Source: Capilliphycus salinus (GTDB lineage: Bacteria; Cyanobacteriota; Cyanobacteriia; Cyanobacteriales; Microcoleaceae). From it: a stretch of 64,000 bases of DNA. Below are positions 28,112-37,254 of the stretch, piece after piece (the first letter of the stretch is position 1; each line of letters starts with the position of its first letter). Made by a program: the position numbers and the translations under genes. The notes beneath the pieces are model-generated. The model was not told where the DNA came from, did not search any database, and saw nothing but the letters and a program-made list of their open reading frames with translations. Location of the stretch: assembly GCF_047276495.1 (NCBI RefSeq), contig NZ_CP178543.1, positions 434,001 to 498,000 on the forward strand. Direction: 5' to 3'.

Positions 28112-29260
28112 ATGGCAAAAGGTGCATTCATAAACGACTATCATTTATCACCTTTAATTGGTGGAAATATATTTCAAAATCTCAGGGGTTCTCAACAAAT
28201 ATTAGGACAATTAGACGGTATTAAATCTAGCTTGGGAGTCTTGCAAGCAACAACAGCTTTTATCGGCGTGGGTGTGGCGGCGACGGCTGTACTTTCGGCA
28301 GTTAATCTATGGCAAACGTTTAAATTGCGAGAAGACGTTAAACAATTAAAATTAGAACTCCGAGGCGGTTTTCTTGACCTCAAACAAGCCTTAAGAAGCC
28401 AGGGCGTTGAAATTGTTCAACATTTGGATCAAGTCGCGGAAGATATCAAATTTGAACAGCATCGCCTGGAATATCTCAAAGCCTATTCGCGGTTTATTCA
28501 AGCGACTAAATTAATGAAAACCGCCACGACTATCGAAGATTTAGACGCGAGAAAAGTAGAACTTTCTAACGCCCGTCAAACCCTCGGAGAAGCGTTAGCG
28601 ATTTATAATAGTCCCCATTTGTTATCAGAAACTTCCGCACCCGGAAAACTGCGAAGACACGAATGTGCTTGGGCGATAGAACAAACAATTTGTCTCACCT
28701 ATCAACTACAAAATGAACCCAAAGCGTTAAAACAGTCCGTTTCTGATTTACAAGAAAAAATTCGTCAAGATTCCTTAGAAGTGATCGAATGTTGCCAAAC
28801 CGAAGAAGAATTAGACTTTATATTCCCAGAATTGACCCGCATTCACGACCATGATTTAGCAGCGTTGTCAGCGTGGGAAAATCAAATTGATTGGATAATT
28901 AGTTTACCGCCCGAAGATTTAAAACTATTAGCAAGTGCAGATTTTCAAGAGTCCGCCGAAACCCCAGAAACAGAATTAGTTCCTGTTACAGAACCGCCCG
29001 AATTCCAATATTATCAGGAGTTAAAACAAAAGTCTCACCCTGCATCTTTACACGATCAACTTTTATTTTTAATGAATCCAGAATTGCGGCGAGAGTCAGA
29101 ACGTTATGTGAGTGAACACGCAAAAAATGCGGGGTTTAAAACTCTCGTTTCTGCGAATTTACAAAAAGCTTCTCACATGACCGTTGCGAATTTGTATTGG
29201 TATTTTAAAGTTCAAGATGAGTCGGAAGATGAACTCAAACCCGCAACCGTTCCCGCTTAA
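28112..29260 (+). CDS. Unknown protein with one membrane segment and long helices
   Basis: The 382-residue protein has a single hydrophobic segment at about 47–67 (TAFIGVGVAATAVLSAVNLW). A long amphipathic helical stretch of 70–150 follows (KLREDVKQLKLELRGGF, VEIVQHLDQVAEDIKFEQHR), probably coiled coil, and then a helical C-terminal region. It resembles membrane-tethered coiled-coil accessory proteins but no family is recognised. It is coupled to the 41-aa gene and divergent from the dynamin-like GTPase, so the three may form one system acting at the membrane. Codon use looks like neighbouring genes, with no strong sign of transfer. Confidence 0.8.
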   Translation: MAKGAFINDYHLSPLIGGNIFQNLRGSQQILGQLDGIKSSLGVLQATTAFIGVGVAATAVLSAVNLWQTFKLREDVKQLKLELRGGFLDLKQALRSQGVEIVQHLDQVAEDIKFEQHRLEYLKAYSRFIQATKLMKTATTIEDLDARKVELSNARQTLGEALAIYNSPHLLSETSAPGKLRRHECAWAIEQTICLTYQLQNEPKALKQSVSDLQEKIRQDSLEVIECCQTEEELDFIFPELTRIHDHDLAALSAWENQIDWIISLPPEDLKLLASADFQESAETPETELVPVTEPPEFQYYQELKQKSHPASLHDQLLFLMNPELRRESERYVSEHAKNAGFKTLVSANLQKASHMTVANLYWYFKVQDESEDELKPATVPA

Positions 29261-29604
29261 TTTTCTTGGGATTGATGCGTTTTGGGGCGGGTTTTGATAG
29301 GTTGTCTGTAATAGAAAATCTTCTCGGGGCGGGTTTACGTCAACTGAGATTTCTAACAAATAATATGATATCCGACTCATCAATAATTGTGATGTAGGGG
29401 CGGGTTCTGTATTGATTTTGACGACTATTCCGAGGTTGAATTAAACCCGCCCCGCAACCCAAAGAAAATTAATCAACACATTAATAAAAAATCCTCTCGG
29501 GGCGGGTTTTGATAAATTGTTTGTAATAGAAAATCCTCTCGGGGCGGGTTTTGATAGGTTGTCTGTGAGATGACATAGATTTAGGCCGAACCCGCCCCTA
29601 CAAT
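29261..29604. repeat. Intergenic block of GC-box repeats
   Basis: Several partial GGGGCGGGTTT units lie at about 29283, 29325, 29499 and 29540. One full MITE-like copy spans about 29363–29480: ATATGATATCCGACTCATCAATAATTG, the GC box and ATTAATCAACACATT. The block ends with GAACCCGCCCCTACA just before the pyrF stop. No gene is seen. Confidence 0.75.
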
Positions 29605-30312
29605 TTAGGATATCTCCTCAAAAATGCGTTGTAAAGCCGCTACGGGGTCCTCTGAGGCGGTGATGGGTCGTCCGATGACCAGGTAATCGGCGCCGGCTTT
29701 CAACGCCTGAGACGGGGTAAATGAACGCTGCTGATCGCCTTTTTCCGCCCAAGTCGGACGAACACCCGGACAAACTAACAGAAAATCATCCCCACAAGTT
29801 CGCCGCAACTGTTCGACTTCTTGGGGCGAACAAACCGCCCCCGCCAACCCGCTTTCTTGGGCGAGTAACGCCATTTGTAGGGCGTATTCGGGTAACTCCA
29901 AGGGGATTTTTAAATCAAAGGCTAATTCGCGAGAATTTAAACTCGTTAATAGGGTAATTGCGATTAAATTTGGCACAGGTTTATCTGCCACTTTTGCCCC
30001 ATCTTCTAGGGCTTTTTGAGCGGCTTTTAACGCCACTTTTCCGGCTGTTGCGTGAATGGTAATTAAATCCACGCCATACTGAGAAGCCGCCCGACAAGCG
30101 CCCGCTACGGTGTTAGGAATATCGTGAAATTTGAGATCGAGAAAAATTCGTTTTTTTCGTTGTTTCAGTTGGGTTAATATTTCCGGTCCGGTACTGACAA
30201 ACAGTTCTAGACCGACTTTCCAGAAAGAAACTTGGGGCAATTGGTCAATTAAGGCAATCGCTTCTGTAATGGTGGGAACATCGAGGGGAACGATTATTTT
30301 TTCTGTATTCAT
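29605..30312 (-). CDS. pyrF: Orotidine-5'-phosphate decarboxylase
   Basis: The 235-residue barrel protein carries the family active-site stretch FLDLKFHDIPNTV (the D-x-K-x-x-D array) about residues 57–69. LDVP near the N-terminus and the phosphate-binding VIGRPI near the C-terminus are also present. It makes UMP from orotidylate, the last step of pyrimidine synthesis. Its ATG overlaps the tyrS stop codon by one base (TAATG), so the two are translationally coupled. Length is normal and no oddities are seen. Confidence 0.97.
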   Translation of the reverse strand: MNTEKIIVPLDVPTITEAIALIDQLPQVSFWKVGLELFVSTGPEILTQLKQRKKRIFLDLKFHDIPNTVAGACRAASQYGVDLITIHATAGKVALKAAQKALEDGAKVADKPVPNLIAITLLTSLNSRELAFDLKIPLELPEYALQMALLAQESGLAGAVCSPQEVEQLRRTCGDDFLLVCPGVRPTWAEKGDQQRSFTPSQALKAGADYLVIGRPITASEDPVAALQRIFEEIS

Positions 30313-31565
30313 TATCCGACTAACCGCACAAATTTCTTTTTCCCAACTTGCAAAACCCGTCCTTTCAAATCATCTATAGAATCAAAAGTTAGGTTAGCAT
30401 CGGTGATTTGTTCGCCGTCTAGCCGCACGCCTCCGCCCTGCATTTGTCGTCGGGCTTCGCTGCCACTTTTACACAGTCCGCTGGCGCTGAGAATGTAGAA
30501 TAATTTTGCCGGAAATTCGATTTCAGCCAGGGAAAATTCGGGAACGGCATCGGCCTGTTTAACGTTACCGCCCGTGAGGTTTAAGGCGGCTTTTTGGGCT
30601 TCTAATGCGGCATCTTTGCCGTGATATTGAGAAACCACATCTAAGGCTAATAATTTTTGTCGTTCTCGGGGATTTTCGGGAAGCCCGTCGAGGGGAATTA
30701 GGGTGAGGAGTTCAAAATATTGTAGAATTAAATCATCGGGAATTTTTTCCAATTTGGAATACATCGTCAGGGCATCTTCTGACAGTCCGACATAATTTCC
30801 CAGAGATTTCGACATTTTCTGAACGCCATCGGTACCGATTAAAATCGGCATTAATAAACCAAATTGAGGTTTTTGTCCGAAATGGCGTTGTAAATCTCGA
30901 CCGACAGCTAGGTTAAACTTTTGATCGGTGCCTCCGAGTTCGATATCGGCTTCGACGGCAACCGAGTCATAACCTTGCATGAGGGGATAGAGAAATTCGT
31001 GTAAATAGATCGGTGCTTCTTTTTCGTAGCGCAACGCAAAGCCTTCTTTGGCTAACATTTGTCCGACCGTCATCGTGGAAAGCAAATCCAAAATTTTAGC
31101 CAAATCAAGCCTCGATAGCCATTCGGAATTATAGCGAATTTCTAACCGTCCGGGGGTATCAAAATCGAGGATCGGACGAACTTGATCGAGATAAGTTTGG
31201 GCGTTTTGTTGAACTTGTTCGGCGGTGAGTTGTTTGCGAACTTCCGATTTTCCGGTCGGATCGCCAATTCTTGCGGTAAAATCACCAATAATGAGAACAG
31301 CGGTGTGTCCGGCATCTTGAAAATCGCGGAGTTTGCGGAAAACAACACTGTGTCCGAGGTGAATATCGGTTCCGGTCGGATCGATCCCGAATTTAACTCG
31401 TAAAGGTTGATTGGACTGAGCCAATCGTTGGTTAAAATTGTCATCGGGACTGGTCGAATCGGGTTGTTCGGGAAAAATTTCGCTAACACCTCGTCGCAGT
31501 CTCGTCATATTATTATCGAGAGATGCTTCTGTTAATCTCTCTTTCGGAGGTTGACTCAATGCCAT
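30312..31565 (-). CDS. tyrS: Tyrosyl-tRNA synthetase
   Basis: This 417-residue class I synthetase shows the HIGH-type motif in DPTGTDIHLGHSVV and the KMSKS loop in DGVQKMSKSLGNYVG. An S4 RNA-binding domain closes the protein (QMQGGGVRLDGEQI to the end). The form is that of the TyrRS group with a long N-terminal extension of about 50 residues. It charges tRNA-Tyr. It is followed by pyrF with a one-base overlap. The 326 bp upstream, shared with the divergent PBP gene, show no T-box or other leader I can name. Confidence 0.97.
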   Translation of the reverse strand: MALSQPPKERLTEASLDNNMTRLRRGVSEIFPEQPDSTSPDDNFNQRLAQSNQPLRVKFGIDPTGTDIHLGHSVVFRKLRDFQDAGHTAVLIIGDFTARIGDPTGKSEVRKQLTAEQVQQNAQTYLDQVRPILDFDTPGRLEIRYNSEWLSRLDLAKILDLLSTMTVGQMLAKEGFALRYEKEAPIYLHEFLYPLMQGYDSVAVEADIELGGTDQKFNLAVGRDLQRHFGQKPQFGLLMPILIGTDGVQKMSKSLGNYVGLSEDALTMYSKLEKIPDDLILQYFELLTLIPLDGLPENPRERQKLLALDVVSQYHGKDAALEAQKAALNLTGGNVKQADAVPEFSLAEIEFPAKLFYILSASGLCKSGSEARRQMQGGGVRLDGEQITDANLTFDSIDDLKGRVLQVGKKKFVRLVG

Positions 31566-31891
31566 AATTTGATGAGGATTTTTATTATTGCAAATATTGG
31601 CTAAATTCGGCTAATCTTGATCCGGCGATCTTTCAAGTGTTAATCACTGACTTATATTCATAGAGCATCTTACCATTGTCGGTGTACGATTGGGGAATTC
31701 TTGCCAGAGTCGAGACGAACACCAAGCCAGAGAAATAAGTTTTCTGGGTTGGGTTCAACAAAAGTGATCCCACAGCAGCAAAACAATGCTGTATGCTATC
31801 ACATAGCTAATCGCGATCGCCCTGGCGGAGTGATTCTAACCCGTAACCGATCCCCTGTTGCCTCGTTTTCCTGAAGGGAGTGAAATCTAAC
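31566..31891. other. Divergent promoter region of tyrS and the PBP gene
   Basis: The 326 bp between divergent genes show no ORF or repeat of note. An AGCAAAACAATGCT inverted element lies near 31779, and a HIP1-like CGCGATCGCC octamer near 31812. Promoters cannot be placed with confidence. Confidence 0.4.
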
Positions 31892-33820
31892 GTGTCATCA
31901 ACTAACGCTATCCACCAAAAACCGGAAGTCAACAACTCAGAAGGTATATTTGACTTCGTGCAGTCGGTTAGCAAGGTCACGGCCGGAACGCTGCTGAGTG
32001 TTACCATGTTGGCGAGTTCCGTCGTGGCCGGAGGGCTAGTGGGTTTAGCTGTCAGCTTCCGAAATTTACCGGATGTGCGGGTTCTGCAAAGCTACGCCCC
32101 GACAGAAACCACCCACATCTATGATATTCAGGGCAGACCTTTAGCCAGTCTTCACGATGAAGCCAACCGGGAAGTGATCACGCTTGACGAGATCTCACCT
32201 CACCTCAAGCGTGCGGTTTTAGCAATTGAAGACAGCAATTTCTACTATCACAAAGGGATTTATCCGACAGGAATTATCCGGGCTTTTGTAGCCAACTTAG
32301 AGAGCGGAGAGACGGTAGAGGGGGGTTCAACCCTAACCATGCAGTTGGTGAAAAACCTGTTTCTCTCGCCAAACCGGACGATCAGCCGGAAAGCCGCAGA
32401 AGCGGTGATGGCGATTCGTTTAGAACAAATTTTAGCCAAAGACGAGATTTTAGAGCTATATCTCAACCAAGTCTATTGGGGTCATAACCTGTACGGGGTA
32501 GAAACCGCTTCTCGGAGTTATTTTAATAAATCGGCTAAAGACCTGACGCTCGCCGAAGCCTCCATGCTGGCGGGTTTAATTCCGGCGCCGGAAGATTTCA
32601 GTCCGTTTGTAGACTACAAAAAAGCCAAGCAGAGACAGTCGATCGTTTTGGATCGGATGCGGGAGTTAAAATGGATTACGGCAGAAGAAGAAGCCGAAGC
32701 CCGCAAACAGCCGTTGTTGGTGGGAAGAATTACTTCGTTCCGTCAGAGTCAGTTACCCTACGTCACCGAAGCGGTGGTTCAGGAGTTAACCCGCAAGTTT
32801 GGCCGGGATGCGGTACTCAAGGGCGGAATGCGGGTACAAACAACCATCGACCTCAACTTCCAACGCATGGCCGAAGATGTGGTGAGCAAATGGCACGAAC
32901 GCCTGTACTATTGGGGCGTTTACCGCAACTGGAATAACGGTCAAATTGCCCTGGCCGCCGTCGATCCGAGAACCCACTTTGTTAAGGCGATGGTGGGCGG
33001 CGCCGACTACAAAACCAGTCAGTACAACCGGGCCATCCAAGCTCAACGTCAACCGGGTTCGGCGTTTAAACCGTTTGTATACTATACCGCCTTTGCGACG
33101 GGTAAATATTCCCCCGAATCAACCGTTTATGATACGCCGGTGAGTTATCCCGATGGTTATGGTTACTATTCCCCCCGCAACTACGGGGGCGGCTATTCCG
33201 GGGCGGTGAGTGTTCGGGCGGCTTTAGAAAGTTCTCTCAATATTCCGGCGGTGAAATTGGGTCAAGAGGTCGGACTCAATCAAGTGATCGAAGTCTGCCG
33301 CATTTTGGGCTTTAAGAGTCCGATGGACCCGGTAATTTCTTTACCCTTGGGTTCGGTGGACGTCACCCCGATGGAAATGGCCGGGGGCTTTGCCACCTTT
33401 GCCAATAATGGTTGGCATTCTGACCCGACGTTTATTGTGCAAGTCACCGACAGTCAGGGAAATGTATTGTTGGATAACACGCCCAAACCGAGATTGGTGT
33501 TAAATCAGTGGGCGGTGGCTTCCCTCAACAGCGCCATGCAAGGGGTAATCACCGGAGGAACCGGAACCCGAGCGCAAATCGGCCGTCCGGCGGCCGGAAA
33601 AACCGGAACCACTTCCTCCGAGCGGGATGTGTGGTTTGTGGGGTATACGCCCCAATTGTCCACCGCCGTCTGGGTCGGGAATGATGATTACACGCCTTTG
33701 GCGTCTGGGTCTACCGGAGGAACCACCGTCGCTCCCATTTGGCGAGATTTTATGAGTCGCGCCCTCTCGGGTCAGCCCGCTCAAGGGTTCGATCCTCCCT
33801 CCAAGTTTGAACGACCCTAA
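31892..33820 (+). CDS. Class A penicillin-binding protein (glycosyltransferase–transpeptidase, PBP1A-like)
   Basis: The 642-residue protein has an N-terminal membrane anchor (about 29–56). A GT51 domain follows with EDSNFYYHKGI, GGSTLTMQLVKNL and the lipid II-polymerising glutamates. The transpeptidase has SxxK in QPGSAFKPF, SxN in SSLNIP and KTG in AAGKTGTTS. It polymerises and cross-links peptidoglycan outside the plasma membrane. The GTG at 31880 lies inside the AGGGAG ribosome site, so the GTG at 31892 (VSSTNAIHQ), 11 nt after it, is preferred. Class A PBPs are usually multiple in cyanobacteria, so no specific name is given. Confidence 0.94.
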   Translation: MSSTNAIHQKPEVNNSEGIFDFVQSVSKVTAGTLLSVTMLASSVVAGGLVGLAVSFRNLPDVRVLQSYAPTETTHIYDIQGRPLASLHDEANREVITLDEISPHLKRAVLAIEDSNFYYHKGIYPTGIIRAFVANLESGETVEGGSTLTMQLVKNLFLSPNRTISRKAAEAVMAIRLEQILAKDEILELYLNQVYWGHNLYGVETASRSYFNKSAKDLTLAEASMLAGLIPAPEDFSPFVDYKKAKQRQSIVLDRMRELKWITAEEEAEARKQPLLVGRITSFRQSQLPYVTEAVVQELTRKFGRDAVLKGGMRVQTTIDLNFQRMAEDVVSKWHERLYYWGVYRNWNNGQIALAAVDPRTHFVKAMVGGADYKTSQYNRAIQAQRQPGSAFKPFVYYTAFATGKYSPESTVYDTPVSYPDGYGYYSPRNYGGGYSGAVSVRAALESSLNIPAVKLGQEVGLNQVIEVCRILGFKSPMDPVISLPLGSVDVTPMEMAGGFATFANNGWHSDPTFIVQVTDSQGNVLLDNTPKPRLVLNQWAVASLNSAMQGVITGGTGTRAQIGRPAAGKTGTTSSERDVWFVGYTPQLSTAVWVGNDDYTPLASGSTGGTTVAPIWRDFMSRALSGQPAQGFDPPSKFERP

Positions 33821-34067
33821 AAAACTGCCGGTGTTGCGGTTGGGGACGGGCGACGGGTGACAACAACTCAGTTTGGTGGATTGTTGAACCGGCACCGTAC
33901 AATAGAAATAGGCACGGAATCTGAGGTGGCTCTGTCTTGTTGCGAATAAATGAGGCGCAGTGATCTGGGGTAAAGTTGCCCGCAGTTGCAGGTGCAAATC
34001 GCACTCAGCCGTGCTGATTCTCCCTAAAGATTTAGTTAGATTTTGATTGGCTAGGATTTTTGACGTT

Positions 34068-34298
34068 ATGAACCAGCAGAACCCCCTATCTTCCTCCGAT
34101 GCACCCACGAAAGTTGAAGTTTCAATAAAAATAGACCCAGAGCTACTCGATCAGATTAAGCATCTGACTAACGACCCGAGCAAGGTGATCGAAACCGCTT
34201 TGCGTCAGTGGCTTAGAGGTGAACGCCCCGAAGATGAATTGGCTTTGACACTCCAGCGAAATCCTCCGGTTCCCCCTCGGGGTGAGTGGAATGACTAA
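34068..34298 (+). CDS. Small ribbon-helix-helix-like protein
   Basis: The ATG at 34068 gives 76 residues. A TTG at 34047 would add seven but lies upstream of the AGGA site at 34053–34056. The core VEVSIKIDPELLDQIKHL followed by NDPSKVIETALRQWLRG is a ribbon-helix-helix pattern: a DNA-binding beta strand and two helices, as in CopG/CcdA-type regulators or antitoxins. A Pro-rich tail ends PVPPRGEWND. No toxin gene follows directly; the next frame is the short open frame before the histidine kinase. It could be an orphan antitoxin or a simple regulator. Confidence 0.75.
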   Translation: MNQQNPLSSSDAPTKVEVSIKIDPELLDQIKHLTNDPSKVIETALRQWLRGERPEDELALTLQRNPPVPPRGEWND

Positions 34299-34418
34299 GC
34301 TTTTGAGATGGCTCCCCATTCTATCCGATGGGATAGGGCGGGAAGTCCTGTTTTCTTGGTGTTAGTCACCTCTGTCACCCCATTAACACTCTAAACTGAA
34401 GACTAAAAGGAGAGAAGT
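34299..34418 (+). terminator. Possible hairpin after the RHH gene
   Basis: CTATCC-GAT-GGGATAG near 34320–34336 forms a short stem within a GC-rich stretch but lacks a T tract, so termination is uncertain. A strong AAAGGAGAG ribosome site for the next open frame lies at 34407–34415. Confidence 0.3.
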
Positions 34419-34616
34419 TTGATTACTAATCAACCCAACAATCGATCCGGGATCGAGAATCAAAAGCTAGAATCAAAGGTTAGTAGTCAAAAGTTCCTCT
34501 TTTTTAGCTCAGTTAGTCGGTCTGACGCTCTAAAATGCTCAGATTTTTTGAGTCGGAGGTGCGGCTTAACTTTTCTAAATTGCGTTGAGGTAAAGGTTCC
34601 CTGTCGCGAACGCTGA
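34419..34616 (+). CDS. Candidate 65-residue leader peptide coupled to the histidine kinase
   Basis: A TTG at 34419 follows AAAGGAGAG with ideal spacing. The frame ends in TGATG, its stop overlapping the ATG of the kinase, which has no ribosome site of its own. This suggests translational coupling. The peptide (starting MITNQPNNRSGIENQ) is Ser-rich, with two cysteines late, and matches nothing I know. Its amino-acid composition is poor evidence for a folded protein; a regulatory upstream frame is as likely. Confidence 0.35.
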   Translation: MITNQPNNRSGIENQKLESKVSSQKFLFFSSVSRSDALKCSDFLSRRCGLTFLNCVEVKVPCRER

Positions 34617-36463
34617 TGAACTCCAATACAAACTTTCAGCTTTCAAACTCATTTCCTGCCGACATTTGGCGAGAGTTGGGGGCTGATTTAGTATTTATTC
34701 AGGATGCCACCGGTAAGTATTTGTCGTTCTATTGGCAACAGAGCGAATCTTACGATCTTGATGCTGACCAAGTTGTGGGCCTTCACATGGGGGAAACCTT
34801 TGGGCCTGCTTTGTTGGAACCTTATCTAGAACGAATTCAACGGGTTCTCGAAAGTTCCATTCCAGAGCGATTTAGTTATCCCTTCGTTTATCAAGATCAT
34901 TACATACCCTTTGAATTGGTGATCAGTCCGATTTTGACCCCCAAAGGTAAAGCAACTCGGGTGTTGGTGATGGGTCGGGGTCTCGAAGCCAGCGAGATGA
35001 ATTCCGAGGCTGACCTCGAAGAAATTATTGCTTATCGATCTTTACCTTCTAACTTTGATATCCAGCAAAAAATGCTGGTCCAAATTGCCGGAACTATTTG
35101 TCGGACGGTTCCTCCGAGTTCTCAAATTTATCAAACCCTTCTCAGTCAAATTACCCAAAAAATTCGCCGCACCCTCGATCTCAAGCAAATTTGGCAACAA
35201 ACGGTGACGAGTCTGGGTCAGGTTTTGCGCGTTAACCGCTGTATTATTTGCCCCTACAAACCCGATCAGGCTCATGGTGATGTTCGCTTCCAGCACAGCC
35301 AAGTTGTCGCTGAATATCTGCAAGACCCCTATGAAAGTATGTTGGGCTTGGAAACTTCTATTAGTCACGAGTGGGGTTGGAGTCAAGCCCTGGCGACTTT
35401 GGAACCCATCGCCCTCGAACGCACTTCAGCAGCAGAAGACCTCTACAGACGTCATTCGGTTTTGGTGGTGGCGACTTCTTACCTCGATCAGCCTAATGGT
35501 GTAATTCGCCCCAATGGGTTGATCGCTCTCCACCAATGCGATCGCTTTCGTCAGTGGACGCTCGCTGAAATTGATTTTGTTCGGGAACTGGCGACTCATG
35601 TCGGAACCGCGATCGCCCACGCGACTTTATATCAAGAACTTGAAGAAGCCCGAGCGGAAGCCGAAGCCTCTTCGCGTCTCAAAAGTGAATTTTTGGCGAA
35701 TACTTCTCACGAACTGCGGACCCCGCTCAATGGTATTATTGGCTTTCTCAAACTGGTTATTGATGGGATGGTTGACGACCCCGAAGAAGAACGAGAGTTT
35801 GTTCAAGAAGGTCATCGCGCCGCTTTACATTTGCTCAATTTGATTAACGATGTTTTAGATATTGCCAAGATTGAAGCCGGGAAAATGGAAATAGATTTGG
35901 CTTTGGTCAAGGTGAATGAACTGTTAAAAGAAGTCGAACAGTTTACTAAAACTCAAGTTCAACAAAAGGGATTGAATTTCTCGATACACGAACATTCTTA
36001 CTCGAAAAGTTTGATTGTTTATGCCAACTATCAACGCCTGCTTCAAGTGATGCTTAACTTGGTCGGAAATGCAATTAAGTTTACTCACGAAGGGGGTGTG
36101 AGTATTAGTTTGGGAGTTCTTTATCAAAAAGTTATTGTTCATAATCAAGAATTTCCGGGTTTTGTAGAATTTCGAGTCACCGATACCGGTATTGGTGTAC
36201 CTTTAGAAAAGCAAGATCGCCTTTTTAAAGCTTTTTCTCAGGTCGATGCCGGATATACTAAACAATATGGCGGTACCGGTTTGGGATTGGTGATTTCTCA
36301 GAAGTTGGTACAAGCGATGGGAGGTTATGTTAAGTTCTACAGTCTGGGGGAAGGTTTGGGTTCAACTGTTACTTTTACGGTTCCTTTGTATCAAGATCCT
36401 GGACAGAATAAAGCAGATAATAATCAGCTTTTATTTGATCAAGCCCCTAATTCTACATCTTAA
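34616..36463 (+). CDS. Soluble PAS–GAF sensor histidine kinase
   Basis: This is a 615-residue kinase with no membrane segment. A PAS-like domain covers about 15–125 (DLVFIQDATGKYLSF). A GAF domain of phytochrome-related type covers about 185–340 (NRCIICPYKP, RRHSVLVVATSYLD). HisKA has acceptor His365 in NTSHELRTP. The ATPase domain has VTDTGIGVP and GGTGLGLVIS. No receiver is fused and no regulator gene is adjacent, so the partner is elsewhere. A Cys in the GAF domain is not in the usual bilin position, so chromophore binding is uncertain. folK follows by 24 bp. Confidence 0.9.
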   Translation: MNSNTNFQLSNSFPADIWRELGADLVFIQDATGKYLSFYWQQSESYDLDADQVVGLHMGETFGPALLEPYLERIQRVLESSIPERFSYPFVYQDHYIPFELVISPILTPKGKATRVLVMGRGLEASEMNSEADLEEIIAYRSLPSNFDIQQKMLVQIAGTICRTVPPSSQIYQTLLSQITQKIRRTLDLKQIWQQTVTSLGQVLRVNRCIICPYKPDQAHGDVRFQHSQVVAEYLQDPYESMLGLETSISHEWGWSQALATLEPIALERTSAAEDLYRRHSVLVVATSYLDQPNGVIRPNGLIALHQCDRFRQWTLAEIDFVRELATHVGTAIAHATLYQELEEARAEAEASSRLKSEFLANTSHELRTPLNGIIGFLKLVIDGMVDDPEEEREFVQEGHRAALHLLNLINDVLDIAKIEAGKMEIDLALVKVNELLKEVEQFTKTQVQQKGLNFSIHEHSYSKSLIVYANYQRLLQVMLNLVGNAIKFTHEGGVSISLGVLYQKVIVHNQEFPGFVEFRVTDTGIGVPLEKQDRLFKAFSQVDAGYTKQYGGTGLGLVISQKLVQAMGGYVKFYSLGEGLGSTVTFTVPLYQDPGQNKADNNQLLFDQAPNSTS

Positions 36464-36487
36464 TTTATTTGATCTTTAATTGTTAAT

Positions 36488-37012
36488 ATGAACTCTGCAC
36501 AAGTGGCAATTGCTCTCGGGAGTAATTTAGGAGACTCCCTGGCTACTGTTAAAATGGCTTTAGAACTCTTGGATAATCGCCCCGGTATTGCGGTAAAATC
36601 TTGTTCGAGTTGGTATCAAACCGCCCCGGTTGGACCGCCTCAGCCCAATTATATTAATGGTTGTGCGATATTAACGGTGGAAAACACCCAAGAAACTCCC
36701 GCTCAAACCGCAGAAATGTTCATGCAAATTCTGCTTAATGTAGAAGCCCAATTTGGGCGAGTTCGTCGCGAACGTTGGGGACCCAGAACTTTAGATTTAG
36801 ATTTGCTGCTTTTTGATGATTTGATTCTGCAAACACCAACCTTAGAAATTCCCCATCCGCGAATGCGAGAGCGGGCTTTTGTGTTGGTTCCCCTCGCTGA
36901 AATTGCACCCCATTGGATCGATCCGGTGAGCGGAAAAGATATCTCTCAATTAGTTGAATCTTTAGACTGTTCCGGCGTCTATACCCTGTCTCATTCAATA
37001 ATTGATAATTAA
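36488..37012 (+). CDS. folK: 6-hydroxymethyl-dihydropterin pyrophosphokinase
   Basis: The 174-residue protein shows the HPPK signatures: VAIALGSNLGDSLATV at the N-terminus, SSWYQTAPVG, and the magnesium-binding stretch RTLDLDLLLFDD, followed by IPHPRMRERAFVLVPL. It transfers pyrophosphate from ATP to 6-hydroxymethyl-7,8-dihydropterin in folate synthesis. It may be co-transcribed with the kinase 24 bp upstream, a link with no obvious functional meaning. Confidence 0.96.
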   Translation: MNSAQVAIALGSNLGDSLATVKMALELLDNRPGIAVKSCSSWYQTAPVGPPQPNYINGCAILTVENTQETPAQTAEMFMQILLNVEAQFGRVRRERWGPRTLDLDLLLFDDLILQTPTLEIPHPRMRERAFVLVPLAEIAPHWIDPVSGKDISQLVESLDCSGVYTLSHSIIDN

Positions 37013-37254
37013 TAATGGATAATGGATAATTACCTCGACCATTACGAAGAGGATTGATAGAGAGGAAATAATGGATAATGGATAAGGAGAGGTCTTCAAC
37101 CTGATTAATTAATGATCAATTATCAATTTTCAATTATCCATTGATAAATTTTCGATAATTTCCTGAAGTTTTAGGACGAGCATAATTTTACCTGTTAAAT
37201 TGATTGAGAGTCGGCTAAAAAGCGATCAGTTCCTATTTAAAGATAATCTAATCA
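37013..37254. repeat. Intergenic heptamer repeats (ATAATGG type)
   Basis: The space between folK and the Argonaute gene (convergent) holds ATAATGG heptamers at about 37010–37031 and 37068–37086. AATTATCAATTTTCAATTATC inverted stretches lie around 37115–37141. They may serve as a shared 3' end; no gene is seen. Confidence 0.6.

Noticed and set aside
33500..34108. 202-codon minus-strand frame over the end of the PBP gene
   Set aside because: Overlaps the PBP C-terminal coding region, has low-complexity Gly/Ser translation and no ribosome site.
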